Below, piece by piece: positions 1 through 11,839 of a stretch of 64,000 bases of DNA. The number at the start of each line of letters is the position of its first letter. Position 1 is the first letter of the stretch. The DNA is from Trichoplusia ni (Eukaryota > Arthropoda > Insecta > Lepidoptera > Noctuidae), in contig NC_039480.1 of assembly GCF_003590095.1 (NCBI RefSeq), positions 9,959,328-10,023,327 on the forward strand, read 5' to 3'. Under the pieces are notes generated by a model. The model saw only the letters and a program-made list of their open reading frames with translations, was not told the DNA's origin and did no database searches. A program made the position numbers and the translations under genes.

Positions 1-294
1 TCCAACATCTGATCAGGAATAACAGGATTTAGGAAAAACAATCGTACAAACGAGTTGAGGTGTGTTAAAAAAATGGTTAAGGCCCTAGCACGAACGCTAT
101 TAACTGAACCAAAATGAAATGACTTTCTGTATGGAATAAACGAAATTTGAGAATATACAAAAGCAATATTTTCTTAGAATTTATATCACAGAACCTCGAA
201 ATAACAAAAAAGGTTGCAAAGTATTATCTTAAGATCAATACAAATACAATGGAAAGATCAATGGCAACATGAATGATAAAAAATCTCACTCCAC
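1..294 (-). other. B4GAT1-like intron, partial
   Basis: AT-rich sequence with no coding signal on either strand. It is inferred to be the start of the intron between exon 3 and the missing terminal exon. Confidence 0.6.
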
Positions 295-420
295 CTGAGT
301 CATTTTGTCCTGGCGTCCTTCCCAGGACAGTACTTCGCTGTACCACGGCTCCTTATTGGTGCCGAAGTATAGAGGCTCCCATCTGTGATAAGGGTACTCC
401 CGCTTTGCAATCAGCATTGG
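295..420 (-). CDS. B4GAT1: B4GAT1-like exon 3
   Basis: Exon of 126 bp (42 codons, phase 0 to 0) after acceptor GTTGTTCTAG and before donor CAG|GTGGAG. It reads PMLIAKREYPYHRWEP, LYFGTNKEPWYSEVL and SWEGRQDKMTQ, the conserved C-terminal block of GT49 enzymes. The donor is weaker than those of exons 1 and 2. Reading on gives Val-Glu-stop within three codons, so splicing is required. The next exon (expected to begin near a Met-His-Glu-Met block) was not found in bases 1-294. Confidence 0.88.
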
Positions 421-3400
421 CTAGAACAACATCCTTTATTAGAATAAAAAAGTAATGAAATATACCTATCTTATGAGTTAACCTATATATCTATTGAGAG
501 TGCGAGTCAGACTTGCGCGGTTCAACACAAGACAAAAAACAAATTAGAAGATTTTTTCATCTTTCTAGCTATCACATCGCATGCGTCACACGGACGCTCA
601 GCAAAAGTTTTTACCCATTGGCTGTGGAACCCTAAAAATAATCTTCTCAAGGAGTATAATATCATGGATTAACACCCACGACGTAACATGGGTATGGTCT
701 CATCTTCATGGATCGAGCGCCGCGTGGGACGCTTTATGTGGGTTGCTTGGCTGTAAATGGTCGTTAAGTGTGCATGAAAAGCGCGATATTACGCACCACG
801 TCTACATTAGCGCAAACAATTTGCCATCGGGCAGACCCCAATCTTTGATGTAAAGAAAACGACTAAATTGTGCAAAGAATTCGCAAACATCAAAGTAAGC
901 ACTTACGAGAATAAATGAGGGTGTGTCATATAGAACTATGATCGATAAACATCTGTTCCCATCTCGTCCCCATCAAAAACATCCAACATTATGCATTTGT
1001 ATTGTGTGGAAATAAATTGCCTCACTGCTCTGAATCCCAACTGATATCGATACATACATCATCTCACTTCAATGCATTTGCAACTCGACAATATTTATTA
1101 CCTCTCCTAACAACGTATTTCTTGGACACAACATGCTAAATGGAACATTTCGAAAATACATAAATCTTACTTTTGCAGTTGAATCATATCACTGAAGGCG
1201 ATTTCAAACTGGATACAACAAATTATAATATATGGACAACAAAAGCTTATAGCCTAGTGGTAAGACCGCAGAACTGCCAAGTCAAAGTGAGTTCGATCCC
1301 AAGGCGAGCACCGATTTTGCTAATGTTGTATGCGTTTTGATCTCTCTTCAGTCATGTCGGATTGTCATGAGAGTTACGGAACAGAGAATACACCTGTGTT
1401 GACACTATAATATGTTACGAGCAGCTGCCTGGTGTCTTGCGTCATTAAACGACGTGGTCAAAATCCCGTTGACGTCCACAAAATATTTGACATTATTTAA
1501 TCGATATATTGTACAGGTTTTGAAATTGAAATTACTTGCGTTATATGTTGCTGGTAAAAATATAAAGAAGTTTTCAGGAGCAAAACAAAAATTCGGCAAA
1601 TCAATACATTAGCATTCGCTACATGCGTAGAAAATCGTTGTTTTTCCAAGGTTCTAAGAGCAACAAAACAACACCATCCAATTTCAGTCGATACTATTTT
1701 CGTATAAAACACAATTGAAATACGTAAGTATTCCTTTGCTTGATATATATTTGTGAACAAGTGAGACCGGTATAAAAGGAATACGTTCAACGGGAACTTA
1801 TTGAATGTTTCCGAAGGGTCCCGATGTGTCGCAAACGATTCCTCTGACCTCCGAATGTCGGCAATTTGCAAAATTGGTACGGTATCTGTTTACCCCTGTC
1901 ACCCTGCAGGTAACATGGCGAAAGATATGTAGTTATTGGAAATAATGATGATATGATATGGATTTTTGTTTTGAGGAAAAATATTAGTTTTTATTTGGTA
2001 TGGTAGAGTTCCCCAAATATACTTATTGATAAAATGAATTGTGAATATCGCAATGTTTTCTTCAAGAAAATTTTATATTGACCGTTATCTGCGTTTTAAG
2101 AAGGAGTGGGGATGCCTGATTGATGATTAACCACTTGAAACGACCTTAGTCACAATGGGACAAGTGCGAAACGCGGAGCCCACCATCAAGTACCAAGTTT
2201 GATTATCAAAATTTGAATTAGAGCTTACACAAGAATTAAGAATGAAACTTCACGTGCAATACCGTAATAGTAACCTAGCACTTATACTTCACGTTTCAGC
2301 GTTCTAGGGCGTATAAGCGAAACAGACCGAAACACATTCAAAAGTTATCCCAAACGCAAACGGACAGTGTCCAACTAAACTTTATAACGACTTTCAACAG
2401 GATCCATACCGCGGGCTCGTATAACGTAACCAGTACGAACCAGTTATAATCGGCTGTTAGCGCTTTAATACGGTAAAGTGTCTCTAGTGCGCGGAGCTCC
2501 CGATAATTAGTTAGCAATTAGTTCGGGACGGGATGTGACAGCTAAGAGGGGTGGAAGGGTTGTGACTTCCACTCGGGAAGATTGAACCCTCATTGAACCA
2601 GATTGGGACTGAATTACTTGCAATCCCATTGGAAGCGGGATTTGATTGACTGGTGACTGCGGTGTGAGATTTGCGTATGCATGAGATGGATTGAGATTCA
2701 AGATGTCCGGACGGAAATTACGTTGTGATTGCGTAACTGATGGGAGGCGTAACTTTGATAATATCGTTATTATTAATGCTGACATGACATACGCTCTACA
2801 AGTGATCTCGTTAGCGAACCTGGTATAGTGTAATTACTTATCAGATTTAAAGGTTTCCTTTACCGAATGGTAAAAGTGGATCTCATTACTAAGACTGTTT
2901 GTCATCAGGTTGTATCTCATGAAATTTGAAAGGTAGACAGTTTTTTTCCTGAGGATGTATTTTTGGAGCCTTTTTGCCGTTTTTCTAGAGCCAGTAAGGA
3001 ACCTTTCTTGCAAGAGACCAATTCTCACTTTACTGGTTTCATTTTATTCGCGTATTCACTCGCACCTAATGAATGTGATTGTAGCGTGTTAGGTACATTT
3101 AGGCCAAGGTAAGTCACAAACATAAACCGAAATAAAAGTAGCTTATAAACTGATCTAGACTGTCATAAATAGAAATATTTAGTCCCCTTGAAATATTGTG
3201 GCAAAATTTATCTTTTTTCGAAAATTCACTTATCTTTTGCTGAGGCTGTTAATATATACTTCATAACTATTCTAAAAGACTTGTGGATAACACACTGTGA
3301 AAACAAAAAGTGAAAGTTTTTTCATATCCGCATTTCACATAAAATAGGACCGACCTATGACGTAGGTTCGGACTAATGTCACGTGCACAACGCCTTCGCT

Positions 3401-6400
3401 TCACTGATATCTAACTTATAAAGGTTATTTTTAGAACTCTAATAGTATGCTATAACATATCTAGGCATGAAAGTGTCACGCTAGTAAAAGCTATTATAGC
3501 TACTCACACTATTGCTGCTTTTTATTTACTGTCCCTTTAGCCAAATTACATTTCTATTGTGAACGTCAATAGAAAGCCCTCAAATGTGTGGAAATGACAT
3601 TTTGTTTCGATTGGTCAAAACTGGCTTGTTATCTCCATACATCCTAGAATTTTCTATCTACGCTGACGATTCAAAAAGCCACTTGACTAGACGGGCTGCA
3701 AAGTTCTATCAGTGGACGTGAAATATCTTTTCTATGGGTCATATCATTCTTATACATTCGAACAAAAAATTCATCAACAAGGAACCTGAGAGTCTACCAA
3801 CTCGTCTTAAAGTGATATCAGTATGGTAGTGAAAGCGTTACAGTGCAATACACGTCGTAGAGCAGTATGTTTCTTCCACGACCACAATAATATTATTTTA
3901 GAAGTTGGCGTTAGGCTGGGGTCGCTGTCGTAACAATTCACCTTATAGTTTTTTTTAAAGTCCTTTCAATACAAAAGATTCATCTTGAATAAACACTTTT
4001 CTGGGAAGGTCATAACTCGATACAAAGGGCAGAGATCTCTACTCATCTACGTAGCATCCAAAAGTTTCTTTAATAACACTTCTTCCGGCAGAAATGTTCA
4101 CACAATGAAGTGAAATGCCGTTTATCAAAGTCAGATACACGAGATTATCCTTCGGGAAATTAATAGGCTATAGAACACGGGGAGGGTTTTGCCCGATTTC
4201 TTCTGCTACTGACGTTCCTGTTTTAACTTATTTGATCTCCTTGTTTTGGTATATTTTATGATGAAGTTAATCGTTTATGGCAATGATTGAAGGTAAGATT
4301 TGAAAGGGAAATGTTTATAAGGTATTCTGCTTATCTAATCTAATTAGCCTGTTTTTAGGTTTCCAGAATATGTCGGATAAGATTTTGTCGTTTCACAAAA
4401 AAAGATGATACAGCGAGTTCAAATCATTCTTACTGACAAATAACGTTTTTAGCAACCAATTTCTCACATCCCTATTTTTAATGCATTCATTATCCAGCAT
4501 TATCAAAATATAATTTATTTAAGTAACATAATAAATATTTAAGGTCAACTTTCATTATTCAGAAAAAACGAAACCGCAAAAAAAATTACTAAATACCACT
4601 TACAAAATGTACCAAGTTGTATGACCTAATTTGAAACGCCTCAAACCTTAACTACATGACTTGTCTTATCAATATACATGTAAGGCATAAAATACTTCAA
4701 AGGAAACCTGTCATACAAATAGCTCCGCTAACTGATATTCATTAGAATATTTCGTGGTACATTAAAATGTCGTACATGAAGCATTTTTATACGGCTTAAT
4801 GTTTGCTCATCCATCACGTTCGTCCATCAATGCCAAGTAAACAGCATTTTGAGAGGGTGACACATATTATTTAATAACCTCGTATGTATATTTTAGGCGT
4901 TAGGGATACGTAGACACTTTTTGCTGCCGACGCGGCACTCCTTCATAGAGAACCGTACTTGTTGTGTCTGATATATTTAGTGTATGCGTATAGAGTTAAT
5001 TATTTCTTATTGGTCTTATTGAGATCAAATAATCGTCGGCATCTTGTTTCTTTAGTATAATTTTCTGTTTTATGACGGGTAATTTTTATATTTCAATTTA
5101 GTCCCACTGTTAACAATATGAAAAATGTGGTGAGACATCTAAAAAATTTAGTGGTCGTATTACGTTTCTCCATCCATGTTTTACAATACTAGTTAGTTGG
5201 TGGGCCTTTTAAAGATAGCAAAAAAAATATGCTTAAGCACATAGTCACAAGAATGACGCAAACAAGTCGTTTTCGTATCAACCGGTGCCATGCCTACAAA
5301 AAGCCGATAAAACACAAAAATCAATGTTAGGAAGCGCCTACTAGAATGTTGTCAAGAAAGTAACGCCAGTATGACATCATGCTACAAAGTAGGTTGAATT
5401 TTAGAGTACAACATTCAGGTCTTTTTTTTGTATGCTTGATGTTCAACCTAGAGTATGTTCAAACCTCCTTTCAAAGATTCAGGGGCTACTTAACCCATCG
5501 TTGAGGAACTCTCAGATGTGACAGTTTCTTCCCAAAGTGTCCTATACCGTTGTCATGATGTGAAAATTATTTTGCAACACGCACATGAACTCGAAAAGAC
5601 CCTGGGTGTGCCAAAGTTGTAAAAGTTGCAACCTATAACTTTTGACGTGGCAGCCCAACCCATATCACATACGTACTTTTATTTTCTTGGTCCAAAATTA
5701 CAAAAGAGTGCTCACGTAGTGTGTTTTTTTTCTTAAATGTTTATATTATTACATATTTAATGTAACCTAACTTAAGCCTACACAATGAAGTGCAATACAG
5801 AATTTAGTACTGAATATTCAAGAACTAGTCTGAAAATCCTTAAAATATCGTCGACAAATCGATATTTAATTACGTCACTTTAAAACACAACAAAGAGATC
5901 CCCTTGAGGGCTTCTTAATGGGCACTTAATATCTTACCTCTAGGGCTTCTTTAGGTTCCCTCATCAGCCATGTCTGGAGACCAGGAAACCGCTGACAGTG
6001 GGAACAGACCTTCTGGTGGAAGTACATCGCGCGGTTGGTCGCTATCATCTGAATCAACCTGTTGAAGAAGGAGAGTTCTATTAAAACTGGTAACATTTTC
6101 CTTATAATACGATCAAAACATCACAAAAGCATCATAATAATATTTTATGTGAAGCGGATTCATAACGGTTTGAAAACGGTTTAGTCACTCGTATTTATCA
6201 GAGTCGTCCGATCAATTTAGGACGCAACCCGAGCCCTTTAACCTTGAGCTGACACTGCGGTTGGATGGCGAATAAAAAGATCTTACGCAAAAGTAATAGT
6301 GTTTCATCAGTGACTCAAAAATACTTATTATTGAAAAGCAATGGCTTACTCTCGTCCAAAAGACGCAAAGGAGAGAGAGTTGAGAATTAATATATAAACA

Positions 6401-9400
6401 AAATGAAATAGAAGAAATATAGACAAAACGTAACTAATAGCCCCGTTTATTTTGATGAACAAGTCCAAATTAAACAATTTCCTACAAAAAATTTACTTTA
6501 CGTTATTTGAAAAATCTATGAAACTAAAGATTTTGTTCTTCCACAAAATATTCACCGCCGATGATAATTTTACATGTGAATCCGTTTTTTAAAAAAGATT
6601 GTCGTTTTTTTTTATGTTCATCGCTACGCAGACAAAATACGTTCAAAAATAAGTAACAATTTAACGCCTTTTATAATGTTTGTTTCAATTAGCTGCAAAG
6701 CTCGGATGCCAAACAAAACACACTTTTGTAGAGAATTGTACAATTCAGCTGTACTTAGCATAATTTGTTCCCGAGACTGGGCTTTGTTTAATTTAAACTA
6801 AGTCGTGTAAATACAAACCGTTGAACACTCGTAATTACAGAAACAATTGTGATTTTTGGCCTATTTTAGGTAGAACACCAAATTGTTGCGCTGAATTCTG
6901 TGAATGTTTGGAACAACTATTTTGTGCACCACCTTAAGATGTCTACTACTAAGCTTAATAGCACATCTTAAGTAATATTATTGCTGTTGTGGGAGTGTGA
7001 CGGCGCACCACATGGCGTAGAGCGGTACCCTCTTCCACTACTGCATCAACACTGTACAAACATACATCATTGGCCTAGCCTTTTCCCAACTATGTTGGGA
7101 TCGGCTACCAGTCTAACCGGTTTCAGCTAAGTACCAGTGTTTTACAAGGAGCGACTGCCTATCTGACCTCCTCAACCCAGTTACCTGGGCAACACGATAC
7201 CCCTTGGTTAGACTGGTTGTCAGACTTTTTCAAGCTTCTGACTACCTGTAACGACTATCAAAGATGTAGGAATATCAGCCGGGACCCACAATTTAACGTG
7301 CCTTCCGAAACACGGAGGAACTCGTTATGACAAAGATGGTCACCCATCTAAGGACCAACCGCGTCAAGCATAGCTTAACCTGTGATCGATTCACTTATGC
7401 GGTTATAGCTTAGCCACGAGCTCCTCTCCTCGTACAAACATACAGAAATAGGTTTTTTTCGCCTTCTACTTGGCTGAACTCTGTGTTATTTGTTTTTTTT
7501 TCTACAGGCATACATTATCTATGAAAAATTAAAAATCTTATGCACAGCCTGGCTATAAGAGGAGAGATGGACAGACAGTTGAGACTTATTAATACGGTTC
7601 TGTTTTATCTTAAAGCTGCGGAACCCCAAAAAAAGCCCTGCTTACTTACTTCCTTTTTCACTTGAAACGACAACCCTATAGTACAGTTAATAAAAACCAA
7701 AAACAGAACTTCCTTCTTGGTCTAATAGAAGAACAATGTAATCGCACATATATACCGTTATCTTCACATAGCAGATATATATATTTTATATTTAAGGATA
7801 AATCTCTTAGTCGAGGCACGTAGACGAATAAGAAAAGAGGAATGATCCTAGCTAGGTATTATAACAATATTGTGAAGGAACATCGCGAGAATGAACTAAG
7901 TGATGTGTGCGCTGAATATATTGGCGATAATTGACCTCAGGGTGTGAGATAAAACCTTTTTATTTATTTATACTTATACATGTATATATACAAAAGCCAC
8001 GTAATGTGCTTGTGAGAAATTATTATGTGGCAAAAGTAATAAGGTATTAGACAAAAAATGAGTTCAGTCCGGCAGACTTTCGAAGAACTATTGGATACGT
8101 ATTGAGATAAAATTGCGTGTGACGTCACTTATCAGTACGCTTTTTACTAACAAATGTTACTAACCCCCACTGTCATACATTTCATCATCTTAATTGCTTT
8201 TAATCTTCCTTTTTAATGATGTGATAAATGACTGCAGGGGTCGAGTGGTTGAGGTCACCACACCAAACTCACTGAGAGCGACAATGTCTCTATTCCCGCG
8301 TAAGACAAGCATTTGTATTATCATCGAATGCTTGTATGTACACATACAAGCATTCGATGATAATACAAATGTTTATTAATAATATTAGTAGTACAATGTT
8401 TATTAAATCTCCGCTAAGTTCGTGAAAAGCAACGAAAAACTCCTTGTTCTATTATGAGTAAATGCTCAAGTATATCCTCACCATAAGGGTTACGAAAGAT
8501 CTGATTAACTTTACCATTTAAGTGCCACATTTCTCTACCGGCAACAATATATTAGTTATATAATGAATTTATTAATAGAACATTTATGTTCGCCACTCGT
8601 TTCCCAAGGCTTTTTTGTAGTAGTTTTGAAAGTATTGAAACAATATATCTAATCTAATATAAGGTAAAAGCACCTATTACGGAGGTATTTCGCAACATTT
8701 GAAACTAAGAAACAAAAATAAGAATTTGTAGGTATTTCTAAAGGTGGAAAAAAATTCTATCGTTAAAAGTGGAATTTATATTTTGTATTGCCGTTGAGAC
8801 TATGATTCTGTTGATGATATTTCTTATTTTAAAGAAATATTTAAATAGTCTGGTCGATTTTCCCTTATACGGAGGTAAAATTATGCTCTGATCCTATTAC
8901 TGCGGTAGACGGCTCCTAATACGGAGGGTCAGAACTTATATTCATTAAAGTTCCGTACAAATAATATTTATTTAATAATAGTTATGTGTTAGTAAAAGTT
9001 TTTCCTTTTTATTGAAAATTGATTTTATTAAATTGCGTAATCAAATTAATGGTGAATGAATTATTTCCATTTTGAGTAACTCTGACAATGACATCTAATA
9101 TGTATGGGACCCAAATACGGCTAGACCTATAATAATTAAGGACATCCCTCTATAGAGCTACTGTTGTTGAGATCGCGTTCTGTAGTAAGTATTTTTTTCA
9201 TAGTAATTCTGACCTTGATCTGACCTGATCTGAAATTGTTGAGAATCAATAGTATTCGAGGGATTAAATCACTTCGAAATCGAACAGTTATTTTTCTCGT
9301 GATGCCTGAACATACAGACAGACAAAATAAATTTTTATCACATATTTGGGTTTGGTCACTCGCTGCTGTTTTTTTTTTTCAATATTTTCAGTGTACAGAA

Positions 9401-11821
9401 TTGACCCTTCTACAGATTTATTAAATTTATAGATAAATGAATAGAACCGTAATAGGAGATCTTAGAACCCTACACGGAGTTACCTGGAAATAATTACCTC
9501 CGTAATAGGAAAACTACTCATGTTTTCGATAATCCTAATTCTGACCCATAAATATTTCGATAAACAAAAGAGTAAAAATGCCTATTCAAACATTAACAGT
9601 TTTTTGGCTCAGATTTGTAAAACTCAAGTCAAAATTTATACAAAATAAATGTTTTGTGATAAATCAAAATACACCTTCCCATTTTTGCCTCTTCTAAGAA
9701 ACTAACATTTTGTACTCGACAGTTTTCATATTTAACTAGATTTACAATTAAGAACACATACCACAGAATATGGTTTTTAAGTTATGTGATTAATAATTAT
9801 TTCAACTAAACTTGAAACTAATTGAATAAGTTAATCAATTAAAAGTTATAAACAATTAAACATGACCAGTAATTTTCCTATTTCGGAGTCATAACACCGT
9901 ATTAGGATTAATTTTTAAAATTTGTATCGTATTACGGCGGTGTTTTATTTTTAATTTTTTTGGTAAAAAATGACTTACAAATATAAAATAAGCTATTTAA
10001 ATAGTGAGTGTAATAATAAGAAAATGCTATCAATAACAAAATAATAAACTCGAACGGCATCTTAATACGAAAAACTTAGTTTCTAAATATTTGTGTATTT
10101 ACTTTTGTTGTTCCGCGTTTGTATGGAAACACCTCTCACGTCGATTACGTTCCAGAGACTGATTGATTTTGTTGTGTTGTCTATCTGCTATAATTGCAAA
10201 TGTCAGTTAAGTCATAAAGTAAAAGATTTAGAATAAATAGTTTCGGTTTTGGTCTACCTACACTGAATAAAACGGGAATAAAACGCGAAAATATAAATAC
10301 CACCGTAATAGGAAGCGATTTTGACTACCGCCGTATTAGGAGCGTTTACCTTACGAGTACCCACAACACTAAAACAACATTCTGAACATTCAAAACTTAA
10401 ATACAAAATAACAAACCAATAAGAACTGTATATTAAATATCAAATTATAAATACCCGACCGCGATCCAAACGTGACCTACTAACAAAGCCAATATCGGCC
10501 GAAACCACAAACCAAAATGCATATTCTGGATATAAAATACATATGGGAGAGGACACCACTAAAGGGTTGCTACGGAAAAAAATCTTTTAAATGCTAAAGA
10601 AGAATAATTTTGCAAGCGATCACACAATGACAACAAAAGGAACTTAAGCATGCTCTCTACTTTAATATTGTCCCATTGTGTTGTCCACTCCAAAAGCTAC
10701 AATTTATCAACTCACGTTGCTTTGTCGTGTGGGATCTTTTCACCTCTCTCCACTTCAAATAACGGTACAACAAACACCGTCTTCGCAAACACGCAGCCAG
10801 AGTCCCTCTTCTCGTTACCCATAAGCTTCCTGATCATTTTGAGGAATTTCGGCGCTAAATTATAACTCGGAACCATTTCTATGTCTGATACTAAAAAGTA
10901 ATTGGTCAGTGATGCATTTCTTGCAACGTTTCTTCCGACGTTTATTGGATACACCATCAAAGTTGATTTCCTGTGTGTTATGATATCGTCAGCTTCTAGA
11001 CCGGAGCAGTCTTCGAACCTTAAGTTAGGCACGTCGTATCTTTTGTCTGGTAACTTCATCATCATCCGTTCCACTTTGTTCTGTCTTACCCTTTGTATGT
11101 ATTCGGCTCTCGTTTTGTTGTTCAGTTTCCGATAGTTTTCTAGTCTCTGTCTCAACAGCTGTTCTACCGTCACGTTTGGTGATATAGTAACAGGCTTTAC
11201 CGTGATTGCAGCTAGCTTCCTTTCGCCTATCGTTCTAATTTTAGGCACTGCGCGATTTGGAAAAAATAAATGGACCGACACCTTAGCCATCATCGGGTAG
11301 CAATGACACAAATGGTCTAAAATCTGCATTGATATATCTAGGTCGTAATTCGGAACGAATATAGCGAGGCTTATTGGGCCATCCCAGAATTTCGCTATTT
11401 CCACGATATGATACAGAAATTCTGGTGTCGACTGAGTGACATACGACACCGCATCAATTTTGCTGATATTTAGGTAGGCAACTCCTCGTATAGCATTGTA
11501 TATGACTCCGTAGTGGCTCCTTGAACCGGTTTCTGGGGACGGAAGTACTTGGAGGCTGTCCCACTTAAGTCGGTCAGGAAGGCCATAATTAAACATGCAA
11601 AAGCTTCTGTTCCCAGGCTGTCTTCCTTTCAAAAAGGCGCCAGGTCTGTAGTTAAAGTCACCGATCTTCGGTCTCGGGTGTGAGTGGTCGTGGTGCTTGT
11701 ATGCGTACAGTTGCAACACTATAGTCATGCTGAGTATGAAGGAAGCTATGAGAAGTATAGTCGAATGTTTCCTTGTCAACCTGAAGGAGTAAGCTCCGAA
11801 TATCCGCAGGCATCTCGACAT
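295..11821 (-). CDS. B4GAT1: Beta-1,4-glucuronyltransferase 1-like gene, three exons, 3' end off the window
   Basis: Spliced model: join of 10716-11821, 5938-6058 and 295-420 on the minus strand, 451 residues visible. Known family role (GT49): a Golgi type II membrane enzyme that adds glucuronic acid to the xylose acceptor on alpha-dystroglycan O-mannose glycan, priming the chain extended by LARGE. Seen here: a short cytosolic N-terminus, one hydrophobic anchor (about residues 19-40), a lumenal domain with five N-X-S/T sites (71, 118, 216, 235, 302), the catalytic block YPINVGRNVA then SDIEMVPS (residues 291-319), a CSHC cysteine pair in exon 2 and the EYPYHRWEPLY and SWEGRQDKMTQ blocks in exon 3. 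Exon 1 leaves two bases (AC) and exon 2 supplies the third (G); exon 2 to 3 is phase 0. Human B4GAT1 is about 415 residues; about 60-70 C-terminal residues here should lie left of base 1. Other GT49 paralogues are the main alternative. Confidence 0.88.
1240..1420 (+). mobile_element. SINE, tRNA-headed
   Basis: A box-like TAGCCTAGTGGTAAGACC and box B-like GTTCGATCCC are followed by the body GAGAGTTACGGAACAGAGAA and ACACTATAATATGTTACG. The same body occurs at 28618-28860, so this is a dispersed family and not a tRNA gene. Confidence 0.6.
3828..3885. repeat. Degenerate copy of the AGAGCGCTGTCTC palindrome family
   Basis: Contains GTCGTAGAGCAGTATGTTTC with an imperfect mirrored left arm. Weak copy, assigned by resemblance to the better copies at 22759 and 46991. 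Confidence 0.35.
5938..6058 (-). CDS. B4GAT1: B4GAT1-like exon 2
   Basis: Exon of 121 bp bounded by acceptor TTCTTCAACAG and donor GAG|GTAAGA. Its first base completes the Thr codon left by exon 1; the next 40 codons run LIQMIATNRAMYFH, then VCSHCQRFPGLQTW, ending EPKEALE. The join HDKAT-LIQMI and the FH..VC..CQRFPGLQ block fit what is known of insect GT49 proteins. No in-frame stop, exit in phase 0. Confidence 0.9.
6993..7046. repeat. Palindrome-family copy
   Basis: Reads GGAGTGTGACGGCGC, a short spacer, then GGCGTAGAGCGGTACCCTC: a degenerate inverted repeat like that at 22759-22822. Confidence 0.4.
7070..7428 (+). repeat. 350-bp dispersed repeat, copy 1
   Basis: Starts GGCCTAGCCTTTTCCCAACT and ends GCTTAGCCACGAGCTCCTC. 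A close copy lies at 33371-33713, an inverted diverged copy at 21105-21345 and fragments at 45455-45700 and 46612-46672. There is no long ORF. Probably a non-autonomous element or SINE; its class is not established here. Confidence 0.75.
8220..8306 (+). mobile_element. SINE head fragment
   Basis: The string GGTCGAGTGGTTGAGGTCAC matches the A-box region of the SINE at 61249-61442 and is then cut off by the hairpin at 8310. Confidence 0.5.
8310..8371. repeat. Perfect 30-bp inverted repeat, 2-nt spacer
   Basis: Left arm 8310-8339 and right arm 8342-8371 are exact reverse complements, separated by AC. The tight spacer fits a fold-back or template-switch origin. It abuts a SINE fragment. Confidence 0.95.
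8660..10353. mobile_element. Non-autonomous DNA-transposon-like element with inverted ends and an array of CCTATTACGGAGGT motifs
   Basis: The left end TAAGGTAAAAGC...CCTATTACGG and the right end, read inverted, TAAGGTAAACGC...CCTAATACGG form terminal inverted repeats of about 25 bp. Inside are at least twelve copies of a degenerate 14-mer, CCTANTACGG(A/C)GGT or its complement, near 8673, 8862, 8893, 8915, 9446, 9468, 9497, 9878, 9894, 9929, 10299 and 10327. Forward copies dominate on the left and inverted copies on the right. No transposase ORF and no clear target-site duplication were found. Repeated subterminal motifs are known transposase-binding sites in several DNA-transposon superfamilies; assignment to one is not possible here. 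Confidence 0.65.
10716..11821 (-). CDS. B4GAT1: B4GAT1-like exon 1 (start codon, anchor, catalytic domain)
   Basis: Open from ATG at 11821 (context AAACATG, A at -3) to a perfect donor GTGAGT that begins at 10715. It encodes residues 1-368 plus two bases of codon 369. The in-frame TGA at 10714-10712 lies inside the donor, so it is intronic and not a real stop. The metal-binding motif reads Asp-Ile-Glu (residues 313-315) where vertebrate B4GAT1 has Asp-Val-Asp; from memory, DIE is seen in insect relatives. The 1.1-kb exon is far richer in G+C than its surroundings. Confidence 0.92.
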
Positions 11822-11839
11822 GTTTATCTTTCATTGTTT

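Larger units (their letters stand above)
421..5937 (-). other. B4GAT1-like intron 2 (5.5 kb)
   Basis: Intron between exons 2 and 3. It holds a tRNA-headed SINE (1240-1420), one palindrome copy (3828-3885), and two unrecognised stretches richer in G+C at 560-860 and 2480-2790. The latter has a 92-codon minus-strand frame rich in Ser and Pro that I do not recognise and would not call a gene. Nothing else was seen. Confidence 0.6.
6059..10715 (-). other. B4GAT1-like intron 1 (4.7 kb)
   Basis: Intron between the large first exon and exon 2. It contains a palindrome copy (6993-7046), a 350-bp dispersed repeat (7070-7428), a SINE head fragment next to a perfect hairpin (8220-8371), and the 1.7-kb inverted-repeat element at 8660-10353. 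The remaining DNA is AT-rich with no coding signal. Confidence 0.65.

Noticed and set aside
273..455. Plus-strand 60-codon frame
   Set aside because: It is the antisense shadow of B4GAT1-like exon 3 on the minus strand.
581..853. Plus-strand frame of 90 codons
   Set aside because: The G+C-richer patch is odd, but the product shows no family signature and no splice partners.
1497..1871. Minus-strand frame of 124 codons
   Set aside because: No ATG at its start, no recognisable motif, composition like the flanking non-coding DNA, and it overlaps another open frame.
2507..2785. Minus-strand Ser/Pro-rich frame of 92 codons in a G+C-richer patch
   Set aside because: No homology recognised, no clear splice context, and it lies inside an intron. 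Left unannotated as a gene.
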